Source: Prevotella sp. UBA7764
Lineage (GTDB): Bacteria > Bacteroidota > Bacteroidia > Bacteroidales > Bacteroidaceae
Direction: 5' to 3'
Length of the DNA: 38,409 nucleotides
NCBI GenBank assembly: GCA_002481295.1
Contig: DLDU01000058.1
Location: 1-38,409, forward strand
This document shows, piece after piece, positions 9,214 through 18,555 of this stretch. The translations under genes and the position numbers were made by a program. The notes under the pieces were generated by a model that did not search any database, was not told the origin of the DNA, and saw nothing but the letters and a program-made list of their open reading frames with translations. How positions within the stretch are numbered: the stretch's first letter is position 1; each line of letters starts with the position of its first letter.

Positions 9214-11322
9214 TTAATGGAGTTTCCCGGGAATCTCCACGCTGTTGATGGTGACCTTGACCTTTGTGGGATCGACGAGATCCTTCCACAGGTTATAGAG
9301 CTCAACGGTCCACACCACAGCACCCTGGCACTCACCGGGCAGCGTAGCAAATACCGAGTAGGAGCCGTCGCCCGTGACCGTTGTGCGTCCGAAACTGCTG
9401 CCGCCCCAGTAAGAGGGACTCCAGTCGGCGTCGGCATAGCTCTGCTCTGTCTTGTAGCTCTTTGCGGCACCGGCCTTGAGATTTCCGTCAATGCCCTTGA
9501 TCGTGAAGTTGACAATCATATTGCCGGCGAAGTGGAGTCCAGAGGCGTCCACGCCATTCTGCTTGGTACTGCCATACTCGCTGTAGATCTCGATGCGTCC
9601 GTCGGTGTCCTTGCCGTCTTTGTTGACAAACTCAGTCTTGGAGAAGTCCATGCCCACGGTGGGGTCGGTGTCGAGCGCAATGTTCACGATCTCAGCCTTC
9701 ACCTTCGACGCATCGACAAGGTCGTTGTCGAGATTGTTGATGTCGATACAGAAGACGACAGCACCATCAGCGGTCGCACCACCTGTTTCCATCCAAACGG
9801 TGTAGGTACCGTCACCCGTGATGCGGGCATCATACTTGTCACCAGTGAGCCCGGACCAGTGAGACGGATCCCAGGAAGCGTCGGCATATTCCAGTCCTGC
9901 AATGTTTTCCTTAGCGGCTCCACTCTTGTAGTTGCCGTCGAGTCCACTGATCTTGAAGGTCACAGCCATGGTGTTGCTGAAACGGATAGAGGTGGGATCG
10001 ATGACAGCGTTGCCTTTCGTTGTACCGTACTCGCTGTAGATCTCAATGCGTATACGCCCGTTTTTCTCCAAGTCGCCAATGTCGAGCTTACCCGATCCGT
10101 TTGGCTTGAGCTCGGAATATGGGCGTACGGTGCGCAGGCAGACGCCATAGTGTCGCAGCGAGTTGCCGTTTTTCACGATGCCATTACCGTCGAAGGTCAG
10201 CGTGTTGGCATAGTTGCCGTCGACCTTGCTTGCGGTTCCGGTCCAGTAAAAAGCCTTGCCGTCGTTGATGATCTCCTTGCCGTCGCGGTAACCGGTATAA
10301 GGCAGGAAGATGGAGTTTCCGTTGCCGGCAGTGAAGCGGATGCCTTTCACGCCATTGACGGTGTCGAAGGTTTTCTTGGTCTTCTCGATGAGCTCCTTGA
10401 CCTGATCGAGTGTCGGCATCTGGGAATAGAACGGGAACGAGCCGTCGATGTCGAGATTGTTGGTGAGGTCAAGTTCCGTGTTGGCGATGTCACCGGTAGA
10501 ATAGTCAGCGTTGTCCTTGGAATACTGTTCGGCAGTCTTGTCGCCGTATCCAAAGTAAGCGCCCACGCCTTCCTCGCTCTCCGCGCCGATGTTGCACTTC
10601 GCCCACGTGACGCTGAGTCCGAGATCTACGTATTCCATCGTCTGCGTCTTGGTGGTGAGTTGCTTCACGGGACCATATACATATCCGTCGCCGACTTTGA
10701 CGAAAGCCTTATAATAATAGGTGGTGCCGGGCAGCAGCCCGCCCACTGTGGTAAGATCAAAGTCGCGCGCATCGGAGAGCAGATCTTTGCTCATCCCTAT
10801 CTTCATGCCTTTCTCCACCGTGCCGAGGCCTTCGAGTCCGGAAAAAGAGGCTGAGAAGGTAGCCTTGGTGTAGCTGATGTCCGTGGCGTCGAGTGTCTCG
10901 GCTTTGGCATCCGTGGCGACAAAGGTCTTCACCTCACCATATTTATATACCTTGTTCTGCAGGCAGACATAGGTGGCATAGTGGTAGGTAGTGCCGGTGT
11001 GGAGACCACTGAGACTGGCTCGGATGGTGTCGGCCGACAGTGAGCCGCGCACCTTGGTGCCGCCGGCGGTGGGATCGTCGGCTGTGGAATACATCACGCC
11101 GACCTCATAACTCGACGGATCGGCAGAGGAGAGATCATCGACGGTGCCGTCGATGGCAGCGCTGACGGCCGTCACAGCGGCGTCGCCCGTGGTGATGGAG
11201 GTGACGATCGGCGTGGTCGACACCGAGTAGTTGTCATCGTCGGAACAGAAAGTGATGATGAGCGAAGAGGCCAGCAGTGAGGTGGCCATCATCATCAGTC
11301 CGGGAAAATATTTCAGTTTCAT
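9214..11322 (-). CDS. Surface lipoprotein with FN3-like domains and duplicated C-terminal modules, probable glycan-binding protein
   Basis: A 702-aa exported protein. The N-terminus carries a hydrophobic signal ending in a Cys followed by SDDDN, the acidic run after Cys that directs Bacteroides lipoproteins to the cell surface; the residue before Cys is Phe, an unusual lipobox. Two FN3-like beta domains follow (about 38-135 and 138-222), then a domain with the GLSVTWAKCNIGA ... YWTGTAS ... LRTVRPYS pattern common in Bacteroidetes surface proteins (about 228-405). The last 280 residues are two copies of a 125-130-residue module (about 424-555 and 574-700), each starting IEIYSEYG and containing YADA-W-PS-W, DGTY/SV and a V-A-VV--I/VE/D-NL core. 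These look like carbohydrate-binding modules but I cannot name the family. Its place after susCD fits a surface glycan-binding protein of the SusE/SusF or SGBP role. Confidence 0.75.
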   Translation of the reverse strand: MKLKYFPGLMMMATSLLASSLIITFCSDDDNYSVSTTPIVTSITTGDAAVTAVSAAIDGTVDDLSSADPSSYEVGVMYSTADDPTAGGTKVRGSLSADTIRASLSGLHTGTTYHYATYVCLQNKVYKYGEVKTFVATDAKAETLDATDISYTKATFSASFSGLEGLGTVEKGMKIGMSKDLLSDARDFDLTTVGGLLPGTTYYYKAFVKVGDGYVYGPVKQLTTKTQTMEYVDLGLSVTWAKCNIGAESEEGVGAYFGYGDKTAEQYSKDNADYSTGDIANTELDLTNNLDIDGSFPFYSQMPTLDQVKELIEKTKKTFDTVNGVKGIRFTAGNGNSIFLPYTGYRDGKEIINDGKAFYWTGTASKVDGNYANTLTFDGNGIVKNGNSLRHYGVCLRTVRPYSELKPNGSGKLDIGDLEKNGRIRIEIYSEYGTTKGNAVIDPTSIRFSNTMAVTFKISGLDGNYKSGAAKENIAGLEYADASWDPSHWSGLTGDKYDARITGDGTYTVWMETGGATADGAVVFCIDINNLDNDLVDASKVKAEIVNIALDTDPTVGMDFSKTEFVNKDGKDTDGRIEIYSEYGSTKQNGVDASGLHFAGNMIVNFTIKGIDGNLKAGAAKSYKTEQSYADADWSPSYWGGSSFGRTTVTGDGSYSVFATLPGECQGAVVWTVELYNLWKDLVDPTKVKVTINSVEIPGKLH

Positions 11323-11385
11323 GATAACTTGCTTTATAGTAACACTAACAATTGATGCTGGACCATCAGCTGTTCCTCAAGCTGT

Positions 11386-11419
11386 GGAGGACCGACGACT
11401 CACGTCGTCTTTGTCCTCC
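11386..11419 (-). other. Intercistronic stem-loop in the PUL transcript
   Basis: GGAGGAC (11386-11392) pairs with GTCCTCC (11413-11419), and inside it GACGAC (11394-11399) pairs with GTCGTC (11404-11409) around TCAC. There is no T-tract. It lies in the 150-bp gap between the two surface lipoprotein genes, so it may set mRNA processing or stability within the operon. Confidence 0.7.
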
Positions 11420-11473
11420 CGAACTTGATGTATGAAGCCTAAATCCAATATCTATAAAAAAACAGAGCGGTCC

Positions 11474-13312
11474 TTATTTGTGTGAACCACGTGTAGCACG
11501 ATGATGCGCTTTGGCAGTGTCTGGTTTGACAAACGGCGCGCCAGTGTCCATCTTCACGTCTACTGTCACCGAGAACGTCTTGGAGAAGCTGCATTGAGCG
11601 GCAAGTCCTGCCGAGGCTCCCCAAGGATTGACTATATAGCGACGTGCAGTAGATTCCTTGTCACCGACTCCCCGGTCAATGGTAGCGTCGTCGAAGGCAA
11701 CGTCCTTGCCGTCGGCCTGAATGCTCTTCACCACGACATCGCAGTTAGGATGGTCACCGAGCAGTTTCTCTATATCGAGATAGACACCATAGACATTGTT
11801 GCAACTGCCGTTGATGGTGAAGGTATAGGTACCATCAGAGCCGTCTTTGACAAAGACGTCGTCGCTCTGCTGGAAGGTCCAACCCGCGTCAAAGAGGTGC
11901 AGACCACCTTTGTAGGTCTTGGCCACACCGGCGCGCACGACAGTCCACTGATAGCCCATGTACTGATAGAACTTACCCTGATCGTCGTACTCCCGTGCTC
12001 CCCACACGATATTGTCCAGTCCGCCGGTCTGCGGATTGCAGTTGGTCTCCTGGCTGAATCCGAGGATACGCAGACTGCTTTCATTGGTGGTCATCACGGC
12101 GCGTCCGTCCTTGCTGATGGCAAAGGTGGGCAGCGCGGGCGTGAAGGAGTAGATGCCATCCTTGCTCAGCGTATAGGTGCCCTTGGTCTCGTTGCCGTCG
12201 GGAGTGGTGAAGGTATAGCTGTGGTTGCTGCTGTTCATCACGATGGTGACGTCCTCAAGGTTGTCGACAGGTGTGAAGGCCGTCACGCCCTTGGCCTTTC
12301 CGTCCTTGGTGTACCAGTCAAAGCCAGTGAGCTTGTAGGTGATGATGCGGTCGTTCTTCGGTTCCACGAAGTCCATCCAACCGTCTTCCATGGTTGGGAA
12401 GACCTCCACCTCAGGAGCCTCGTAGTGGTCGGCATAGTCTTTCGATACGAAGTTGAAGCAGAGCCACCACTTGCCCTCGCCGGAGGTATCGGGATTGCGA
12501 AGGATGGCGAGACGCAGCTGGTTGTTGGTCAGCGTGACGATATGGATGTCTTTTTGCCATCCGACGGCGTCCTGACAGTTATCCCATTCGGGTGAGTGAA
12601 GCAAAGGAACGTCGGTCAGGTTGAGCTTGTGATTGTCGAGATCGAGCAGATAAGTGCCTTTCTGAGCCTTGGCAACGCCACTGGGATCGTAAGTCACACT
12701 CTGCACGTTGGCACCATCCTTCAAGTCGAAGGTGATGGAACTCTTCATGAAGTTGCCCGACTCATCCTCGTGGTTGGCAGCGGGATCCCAGTTGCTCGTG
12801 AAGTTGTTCCACTCAGCATTGGTGGCCGAGGGGTCGCCATAGGATATTTCGCCCGAGCAGAGCCCATAGTTTCCGTTGTCGGGAATCCACGTCTTGCTCT
12901 GTCCGACACCACCGGTGAGCATGGTGTAGAGCTCGTTGTTGACAAAGTCGGCACAGAACTCTTTGACGGTGAAGTGAGCGGTGTCGCCGTAGACATAGCC
13001 GCCGCGCGTGTTCACACCGAAGAGCACGTCGTAGGTGCCGGGAAACGGAATCTTCAGCGTGACCTCTTTCTCCTGAGACCGGCCTTGCGGCTCAATCCAG
13101 TTGACCTGATAGCGGTCGGCCATCTGACTCTTCAAATACACGATGTTGGGGTTCTGGCCGTCGTGGGTGATGGTATAGGCCTGTCCTTCGACGAGATCAG
13201 CCGGCGTGACATCCTTGTCGCCGAGGTCGTAGTCATCGGGCGAGCACGCTGCCATGCCGAAGAGCATGAGAGCCGCCCCTGCTAAGGCATAGATATAATG
13301 ATTGATTTTCAT
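11474..13312 (-). CDS. PKD-like surface lipoprotein of the PUL, probable glycan-binding protein
   Basis: Predicted outer-membrane lipoprotein of 612 aa. I start at the ATG complementary to 13310-13312: it opens MKINHYIYALAGAALMLFGM and a good lipobox ending in Cys23, followed by SPDDYD. The frame extends 26 codons further upstream but into the spacer after susD. Residues about 40-115 look like a PKD/Ig-like beta domain (LKIPFPGTYDVLFGVNTRGG). The rest is a long beta-rich region with repeated aromatic and Gly motifs (YTFTTPDGNETKGTYTLS, YTFTINGSCNNVYGVYLDI) and no catalytic signature I recognise. Position directly after susD matches the surface glycan-binding proteins of Bacteroides loci; the specific ligand is not visible in the sequence. 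Confidence 0.75.
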   Translation of the reverse strand: MKINHYIYALAGAALMLFGMAACSPDDYDLGDKDVTPADLVEGQAYTITHDGQNPNIVYLKSQMADRYQVNWIEPQGRSQEKEVTLKIPFPGTYDVLFGVNTRGGYVYGDTAHFTVKEFCADFVNNELYTMLTGGVGQSKTWIPDNGNYGLCSGEISYGDPSATNAEWNNFTSNWDPAANHEDESGNFMKSSITFDLKDGANVQSVTYDPSGVAKAQKGTYLLDLDNHKLNLTDVPLLHSPEWDNCQDAVGWQKDIHIVTLTNNQLRLAILRNPDTSGEGKWWLCFNFVSKDYADHYEAPEVEVFPTMEDGWMDFVEPKNDRIITYKLTGFDWYTKDGKAKGVTAFTPVDNLEDVTIVMNSSNHSYTFTTPDGNETKGTYTLSKDGIYSFTPALPTFAISKDGRAVMTTNESSLRILGFSQETNCNPQTGGLDNIVWGAREYDDQGKFYQYMGYQWTVVRAGVAKTYKGGLHLFDAGWTFQQSDDVFVKDGSDGTYTFTINGSCNNVYGVYLDIEKLLGDHPNCDVVVKSIQADGKDVAFDDATIDRGVGDKESTARRYIVNPWGASAGLAAQCSFSKTFSVTVDVKMDTGAPFVKPDTAKAHHRATRGSHK

Positions 13313-13376
13313 AAAGCGTTTTCTGTTTAGTCCATTCTTTGTTGATGGTGAAAGGAAAATGGTTGCTGCCCGAGGA

Positions 13377-15098
13377 TTACCATCCGGCATTCTGTTTGAG
13401 CAGGTTGTTGGAGCGTTGGATCTGCGTGAGCGGGATCTGGCAGAAGCCTCGTTTGCTCTTGATGTTCTCGGCCTTGATGGTCACCGTCTCTTCCCTGCCG
13501 CCGGAGATGACTCTCTCTCCACTGGCGGCAATGGTGTTGGCAGCCACGTCGATGCCCTGGCGGAGCAGATCCCAGTAGCGGATGCCCTCACCGACGAACT
13601 CGAGTTTGCGCTCTCTGAGGATGTTGCTCTCCGTGGCAGGGAGCTCGCGGTAGCCGTTGCTGAGCGTGCCGTCGCTCTGCGTGAAGGCACGTTTGCGCAC
13701 CTCATTGAAATAGGTCTGAGCCTTCGGCGAGCCGAGTTCTGCTGCCATCAGCAACACGTCGGAGTAGCGCATGAGCACGTAGTCCTGGGGCTGGGAGATC
13801 TGGAAGTCACCCGCCATGAGGCCCTGATAGTAGTGTGTCATCGACCAGGAGCCGTCAGTGCCCTTGGTCCACTTAGATCGTGGCGTGTATTTCTTAATGG
13901 TAAAACCAGTGTATTCGCGCTGGTCAGAGGCCACCTTTTTCCAGGCATCGAGCTGCGTGATGCCTTCCTGAGCCATGTTGATGATGGAAGCACTTTGCCG
14001 GCTGTCGCCGGTGGCGAAGTCGTTCCATGTGGCGGTGGTCACCGTGGCGCCGCCCCAGCCCTGGCCGTAGGGCACACAGATCGTGCCGCCGGTGCGCATG
14101 CCAAACATCACGATGGAGCGGTTGCCGGCATTGTTGCCGTTGTAGTCACCGGTATAGTTGAACTTCATGCTCAGCACGGTCTCGCTGTTGCCGTCGCCGG
14201 CATAGGTCGAGTCGTTGGTCCAGTTGCCGGCAGCGTCCTGCACCCAGTTGTCGCTGGCAGCGGGCCAGAGGTTCTTGAACTGCGGCACGAGGCTGTACTC
14301 GCCGCTCCCGATGACATCCTCCAAACCGGCCAAAGCCTTGGAGGCAGTCAGTCCGCCAGGCATCTCCTTGCGCTCGTTGTTGTTGTAAACACCGTCGTAG
14401 AAGAGATAGACACGGGCGAGCATGGCCTCAGCAGCGTACTTGGTGATGCGTCCGTCGTTGGCAGCAGCCTGACTCTTGGGGTAAGCGTTGGCCGGAATGT
14501 TGTCGGCGGCGTAGGTCAGATCGTTGACGATGAGCGCATAGACGCTGTCGTGATCGGCCTGAGGAACGTTCTCGTCGGTAGGAGTGGTGAGCAAGGGGAT
14601 ATGCTCGAACATGCGCACCATATCGAAATAGCACAATGCACGGATGGCACGTGTCTCGCCGAGGATGCGGCCCTTGACGGCGTCGGAGCTCCACGGCGTG
14701 CCCTCGGTCTTGAGCAAGAGCTCGTTGCAGTTGTAGATCGCCTTGTAGTAGTATTCCCACAGATCGTTGTAGATGTTGGTCTGTGAAGCGTCCTGGCTGA
14801 TGTCGAAACGGTCGACGACCTGGGAGTTGCGGGCGTCGTTGGCACCCGTACCGCCGAAGCACTCGTCGCTCATATACTCTGCTGCCATCTGGAAAGTAAA
14901 GGTCGGACCGAGTGACACGGTGCCCTGCCAGCCGTCGTAGCAACCGATGAGGGCACGGTCGGCGTCGCTCTGGTTCTTATAATAGTTGCCCGTAGATGTC
15001 TCTGTCTTTGACGAGACATCGAGGAAATCATTGCCGCAGGCAGTCAAGCCCAAGGAGAGCAGTGCCGTGGCGGCGATGGTGAATATCTTGGTTTTCAT
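13377..15098 (-). CDS. susD: SusD/RagB family nutrient-binding outer-membrane lipoprotein
   Basis: A 573-aa lipoprotein with signal MKTKIFTIAATALLSLGLTA and lipidated Cys21 followed by GNDFLDV. The FLDV start, the ALIGCYDGWQ helix, the AEAMLARVYLFYDGVYN tetratricopeptide-like helix, VLMRYSDVLLMAAEL and the C-terminal FVGEGIRYWDLLRQGIDVA with FCQIPLTQIQRSNNLLKQN ending are all standard SusD features. It binds the target glycan at the cell surface and caps the partner SusC pore. The gene starts 21 bp after the susC stop, so the pair is translated from one transcript. Confidence 0.95.
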   Translation of the reverse strand: MKTKIFTIAATALLSLGLTACGNDFLDVSSKTETSTGNYYKNQSDADRALIGCYDGWQGTVSLGPTFTFQMAAEYMSDECFGGTGANDARNSQVVDRFDISQDASQTNIYNDLWEYYYKAIYNCNELLLKTEGTPWSSDAVKGRILGETRAIRALCYFDMVRMFEHIPLLTTPTDENVPQADHDSVYALIVNDLTYAADNIPANAYPKSQAAANDGRITKYAAEAMLARVYLFYDGVYNNNERKEMPGGLTASKALAGLEDVIGSGEYSLVPQFKNLWPAASDNWVQDAAGNWTNDSTYAGDGNSETVLSMKFNYTGDYNGNNAGNRSIVMFGMRTGGTICVPYGQGWGGATVTTATWNDFATGDSRQSASIINMAQEGITQLDAWKKVASDQREYTGFTIKKYTPRSKWTKGTDGSWSMTHYYQGLMAGDFQISQPQDYVLMRYSDVLLMAAELGSPKAQTYFNEVRKRAFTQSDGTLSNGYRELPATESNILRERKLEFVGEGIRYWDLLRQGIDVAANTIAASGERVISGGREETVTIKAENIKSKRGFCQIPLTQIQRSNNLLKQNAGW

Positions 15099-15119
15099 TG
15101 TCTTCTGAGATTAAAGGTA

Positions 15120-18100
15120 TTAGAACTTGAGATTGATGCCGACCAGACAGGTGCGTGGCCGTGGGTAGTAGCCCAGATCCACACCGCTGACCCATCCGTC
15201 CATACCGTAGCCCACCTCGGGATCCATGCCGTTGTAGTGCGTGAAGGTGAAGGCGTTCTGCACCTGGAAATAGAGGCGCGCCTGCGAGATGTAAGGCGTA
15301 TGGATGAGTTTGGCAAAGTCGTAGCCCAGCGTGATGTTGCTGATGCGTAGGAACTTGCCGTCGTGGATGAAGAGATCAGAGAACTGGTAGTTGATGTTGG
15401 TGTTGGTCACGCGTGGGATCTTGTTGCTCGTTCCCTCACCGGTCCAGCGGTCGAGGATCTCTGTAGTGTAGTTGGCGGTGGTGGACCCCACATTGCGATA
15501 GCTCTGCACGATCTTGTTGCCGGTCTCGCCGTTGGCGGTCACGGAGAAGTCGAAGCCTTTGTAGTCGAAGCCCAGCGAGAAGCCGAAGGTGAAGTCCGGC
15601 ATGCCGTTGCCGAGGTTGACCTTATCGGCATCGTTGATCTTGCCGTCGTGGTTGATGTCGTAGTATTTCACGTCGCCAGGCTTGGGATCAGCCTGCAGCA
15701 CACCATTGCCGTTGGCAATCCAGTCTTTGATCTCCTGCTCGTTCTGGAAGATGCCGGCAGTCTTGTAGCCCCAGAAATATCCGATGGGCTCTCCGTTGCT
15801 GGCGCGGTAGAACTCCGAGGAGTTGTCGTAGAGCTGATTGGTCTGTCCGTGGATGATGCCGTCCTCGTTGGGGATGTTGCCGACCTTGTTGTGGTTGTAG
15901 GCACCATTGACGTTGACGAAATAGTTGAAGTCGCGGCCGATGCGGTCGTTCCAACCGAGACCGACCTCAACGCCGATGTTTTTCACGTCACCACCATTAA
16001 TATATGGTGCACCTGTTCCTGCCGTGGCGAGGATAGGTGGCTGCACGAGCCAGTTCTTCGTGGTTTTGTAGTACCAGTCAAAGTTGACGTTGAGCTTACC
16101 AAGCACACGGGCATCGAAGCCGAAGTCGGTCTGTTCAGAGGTCTCCCAAGTGATGTTTTCGTTGGCCAGACGCGTCACGCGGGCACCCCACTGGTCGGCT
16201 GCTGAACCCTTTGTCGTACCAAAGTTGTAGTAGATATTGTTGAAGGATACGGGTGCGGTATACATGTAGTTACCAATGTTTTGGTTACCGACCTGTCCCC
16301 AGCTGCCGCGCAGTTTGAAGTAGTCAACGACCTTTGCCAGCGGCTTCCAGAACTTTTCGTTGCTCATCACCCATCCGGCACTCACCGAGGGGAACCAGCC
16401 AAAGCGGTGACCGCGGGCAAAGCGGCTGGAACCGTCGCAGCGCAGTGTGGCCGTAGCCATGTAAGTCTCTTTGTAGTTCCACGACAGACGGCCGAAGTAG
16501 CTCACCATGCGCTCTTCGTCCCAAGGCGAACCGCTGGCGCTGAGTCCTTCCTCCTGCGACTTGGCGGTGCCGTTGCTCACCCAGGCATAAGGCCAGGTGT
16601 CGAAGCCCTCACGCAGGGAACCGTTGGCGGCATAGAGGCTGCTGCCATTGGTGCGGTAGGCCTCAGTGCCGAGCATAGCGTCGAAGAAATGCTTGCCAAG
16701 CGTCCAGTTGTAGGTCAGGGTGTTGGTCCAAGTGATGCCAAAGCCGTCGCTCTTGCTCTGGCTGGCCGACGTGCGCGTGTCGTTGTAGCTGTAGACCGAG
16801 AAATGATAGAGCGGGTTGAAACCGCGGTAGTCGTTGGTGTCGTACTTCACGCCGAGCGTAGAGCGGAACTTCAGATTCTTGATGAACTGGAACTCAGCGA
16901 AGACATTGCCCGTAAAGGTGGCGTTTTGCGACTTGTTGATGTTGCTGACCATCATCACGCCGTAAGGGTTGCCGTCGGCATTGTACCACGGGCTGTTGGT
17001 GGTGTCGTTGTAGGGACTGCCATACACGCCGTTGTCGCTGTAGACCGGTGCCAATGGCGAGGTGCCGAAGGCGGCGCGCAATGAGTTGTTGTATTGGTTG
17101 CCGACGTTGAGTCCGCGCTTCTTATAATAGATAAAGGAGACCTGCTCGCCGACCTTGAGGAAATTGTCGATGACGTTGTACTCGGAGTTGACACGGAAGT
17201 TGTAGCGGCCGTAGTAGGAGACATCCTTGCCGCCGACGATACCTTCCTGGTTCATATATCCCAGGCTCATGGCGTAGTTGCCACGACCACTGCCGCCGGT
17301 GATGCCGAGGGTATAGCTCTCGGTTTGTGCGTTGTCCTTGAACATCTGGTCCACCCAGTCGGTGTCGTAGATCTGTCCGGTCGTCGGGTCTGTGATGCCC
17401 CACGTGGTGACGTTGCCGTCGGCGTCTTTCTGCGTATAGTAGCTCATCCAGTCGTAGGCCTGACCGCCGGAGTTGATATTCTGCTCGTCCATGATGGTCA
17501 TATACTGCTGGGCATTGAGCATCTTCACCTTGTGGATGGGTTTCTGCCAACCCTTGTAAGCGTCGAAGCTGACCACGGCGCGGCCGTTCTTACCGCTCTT
17601 CGTGGTGACGAGCACCACGCCGTTGGCCGACTGCGAACCATAGATGGCGGCAGAGGCAGCGTCCTTCAACACGTCGATGCTCTCGATGTCGGCAGGATTG
17701 AGCGTAGCGATGTCACCGCGGATGCCGTCTATAATATAAAGAGGAGAAGAGGAACCGGTGGTGCCGATACCACGGATGTTGACCTTGAGTCCCTCACCGG
17801 GCTGTCCCGACTGCGAGATGATGGTCATGCCGGGGGTCTGACCTTGCAGTGCCTGCAGAGGATTGGTGGTGTTGAGCTTGGCCACGTCGTCGCCCTTGAC
17901 CTGAAGGGTGGCACCGGTGACGAGTTTTTTCTTCTGTACACCGTAGCCGATGACCACGACATCGTTGAGCGAGTTGGCCTCTTCGGCAAGTTGAATGGTG
18001 AGATTGTTGCCTGCCACCTTCACTTTTTGCTGCACAAAACCAATGTAGGAGACGAGAAGCGTCTGACCGTCATTGGCCTCCAAGGAGAAATGTCCGTCGA

Positions 18101-18290
18101 GATCCGTCACAGTACCTGTCTGCGCGCCGACGACCTTGACCGTCGCTCCCGTGAGCGGCTCGCCGTCAGTGGCTGACTTGACCGTGCCCTTCACAATCTT
18201 GGCGTAGAGGGCTGAGCCTTGCAATACGCCGATCGCCGGAAACAGCAAACATGCTATTAGGGCAATTTTGCATAAGATAGATTTACGCAT
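15120..18290 (-). CDS. susC: SusC/RagA family TonB-dependent outer-membrane transporter
   Basis: A 1056-aa outer-membrane receptor that imports glycan fragments using TonB energy. After the signal peptide (to about SALYA) comes a carboxypeptidase-D regulatory-like domain (GTVKSATDGEPLTGATVKVV), then the plug with a TonB-box-like VVVIGYGVQKKK, the SusC signature PLYIIDGIRGDI and LKDAASAAIYGSQSANGVVL, and a long beta barrel that ends in the aromatic residue Phe. No STN domain precedes the regulatory-like domain, so there is no sign of direct anti-sigma signalling. First gene of the PUL; the substrate is inferred from the downstream GH5 and GH31 genes. Confidence 0.96.
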   Translation of the reverse strand: MRKSILCKIALIACLLFPAIGVLQGSALYAKIVKGTVKSATDGEPLTGATVKVVGAQTGTVTDLDGHFSLEANDGQTLLVSYIGFVQQKVKVAGNNLTIQLAEEANSLNDVVVIGYGVQKKKLVTGATLQVKGDDVAKLNTTNPLQALQGQTPGMTIISQSGQPGEGLKVNIRGIGTTGSSSPLYIIDGIRGDIATLNPADIESIDVLKDAASAAIYGSQSANGVVLVTTKSGKNGRAVVSFDAYKGWQKPIHKVKMLNAQQYMTIMDEQNINSGGQAYDWMSYYTQKDADGNVTTWGITDPTTGQIYDTDWVDQMFKDNAQTESYTLGITGGSGRGNYAMSLGYMNQEGIVGGKDVSYYGRYNFRVNSEYNVIDNFLKVGEQVSFIYYKKRGLNVGNQYNNSLRAAFGTSPLAPVYSDNGVYGSPYNDTTNSPWYNADGNPYGVMMVSNINKSQNATFTGNVFAEFQFIKNLKFRSTLGVKYDTNDYRGFNPLYHFSVYSYNDTRTSASQSKSDGFGITWTNTLTYNWTLGKHFFDAMLGTEAYRTNGSSLYAANGSLREGFDTWPYAWVSNGTAKSQEEGLSASGSPWDEERMVSYFGRLSWNYKETYMATATLRCDGSSRFARGHRFGWFPSVSAGWVMSNEKFWKPLAKVVDYFKLRGSWGQVGNQNIGNYMYTAPVSFNNIYYNFGTTKGSAADQWGARVTRLANENITWETSEQTDFGFDARVLGKLNVNFDWYYKTTKNWLVQPPILATAGTGAPYINGGDVKNIGVEVGLGWNDRIGRDFNYFVNVNGAYNHNKVGNIPNEDGIIHGQTNQLYDNSSEFYRASNGEPIGYFWGYKTAGIFQNEQEIKDWIANGNGVLQADPKPGDVKYYDINHDGKINDADKVNLGNGMPDFTFGFSLGFDYKGFDFSVTANGETGNKIVQSYRNVGSTTANYTTEILDRWTGEGTSNKIPRVTNTNINYQFSDLFIHDGKFLRISNITLGYDFAKLIHTPYISQARLYFQVQNAFTFTHYNGMDPEVGYGMDGWVSGVDLGYYPRPRTCLVGINLKF

Positions 18291-18368
18291 GGTTGGTTTA
18301 GTTTTAAATGTATAATAATTGATGTAGGTATGACTACCTGGTGTCGAACGTTATTAGGAATGACACTG

Positions 18369-18376
18369 CAAAATTA
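18369..18376 (-). promoter_or_regulatory. Candidate susC (PUL) promoter -7 element
   Basis: The minus strand reads TAATTTTG, matching TAnnTTTG, about 80 bases before the susC start. No TTTG is seen at the correct -33 distance, which fits an activator-dependent PUL promoter; a candidate activator site lies just upstream at 18406-18435. Confidence 0.6.
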
Positions 18377-18405
18377 ACTTTTTCCCAACGAAACAGCCTG
18401 CAACC

Positions 18406-18435
18406 ATGTTACAGAAAAGGTACACAGATGTTACA
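18406..18435. promoter_or_regulatory. Direct repeat ATGTTACA, candidate PUL activator site
   Basis: ATGTTACA occurs at 18406-18413 and again at 18428-18435, exactly 22 bp apart, i.e. two helical turns. The inner copy lies 29 bp upstream of the susC -7 element, the position expected for a SusR- or HTCS-type activator dimer. The assignment as an operator is inference. Confidence 0.5.
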
Positions 18436-18523
18436 TATTTGGCATTTATAGGCCCATGGAAGTGCTGATATGATGCAAGAATAGCATAATTGTGGGGTCG
18501 CCGCCAATATTTTCGCGCTTGCA

Positions 18524-18555
18524 TTTCACCGTATCAGCAGAAAAGCGTAACTTTG
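18524..18555 (+). promoter_or_regulatory. Promoter of the HAD phosphatase gene
   Basis: TTTC at 18524-18527 is followed after 20 bases by TAACTTTG at 18548-18555, close to the Bacteroidetes consensus. It predicts a leader of about 55 nt. Confidence 0.6.
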
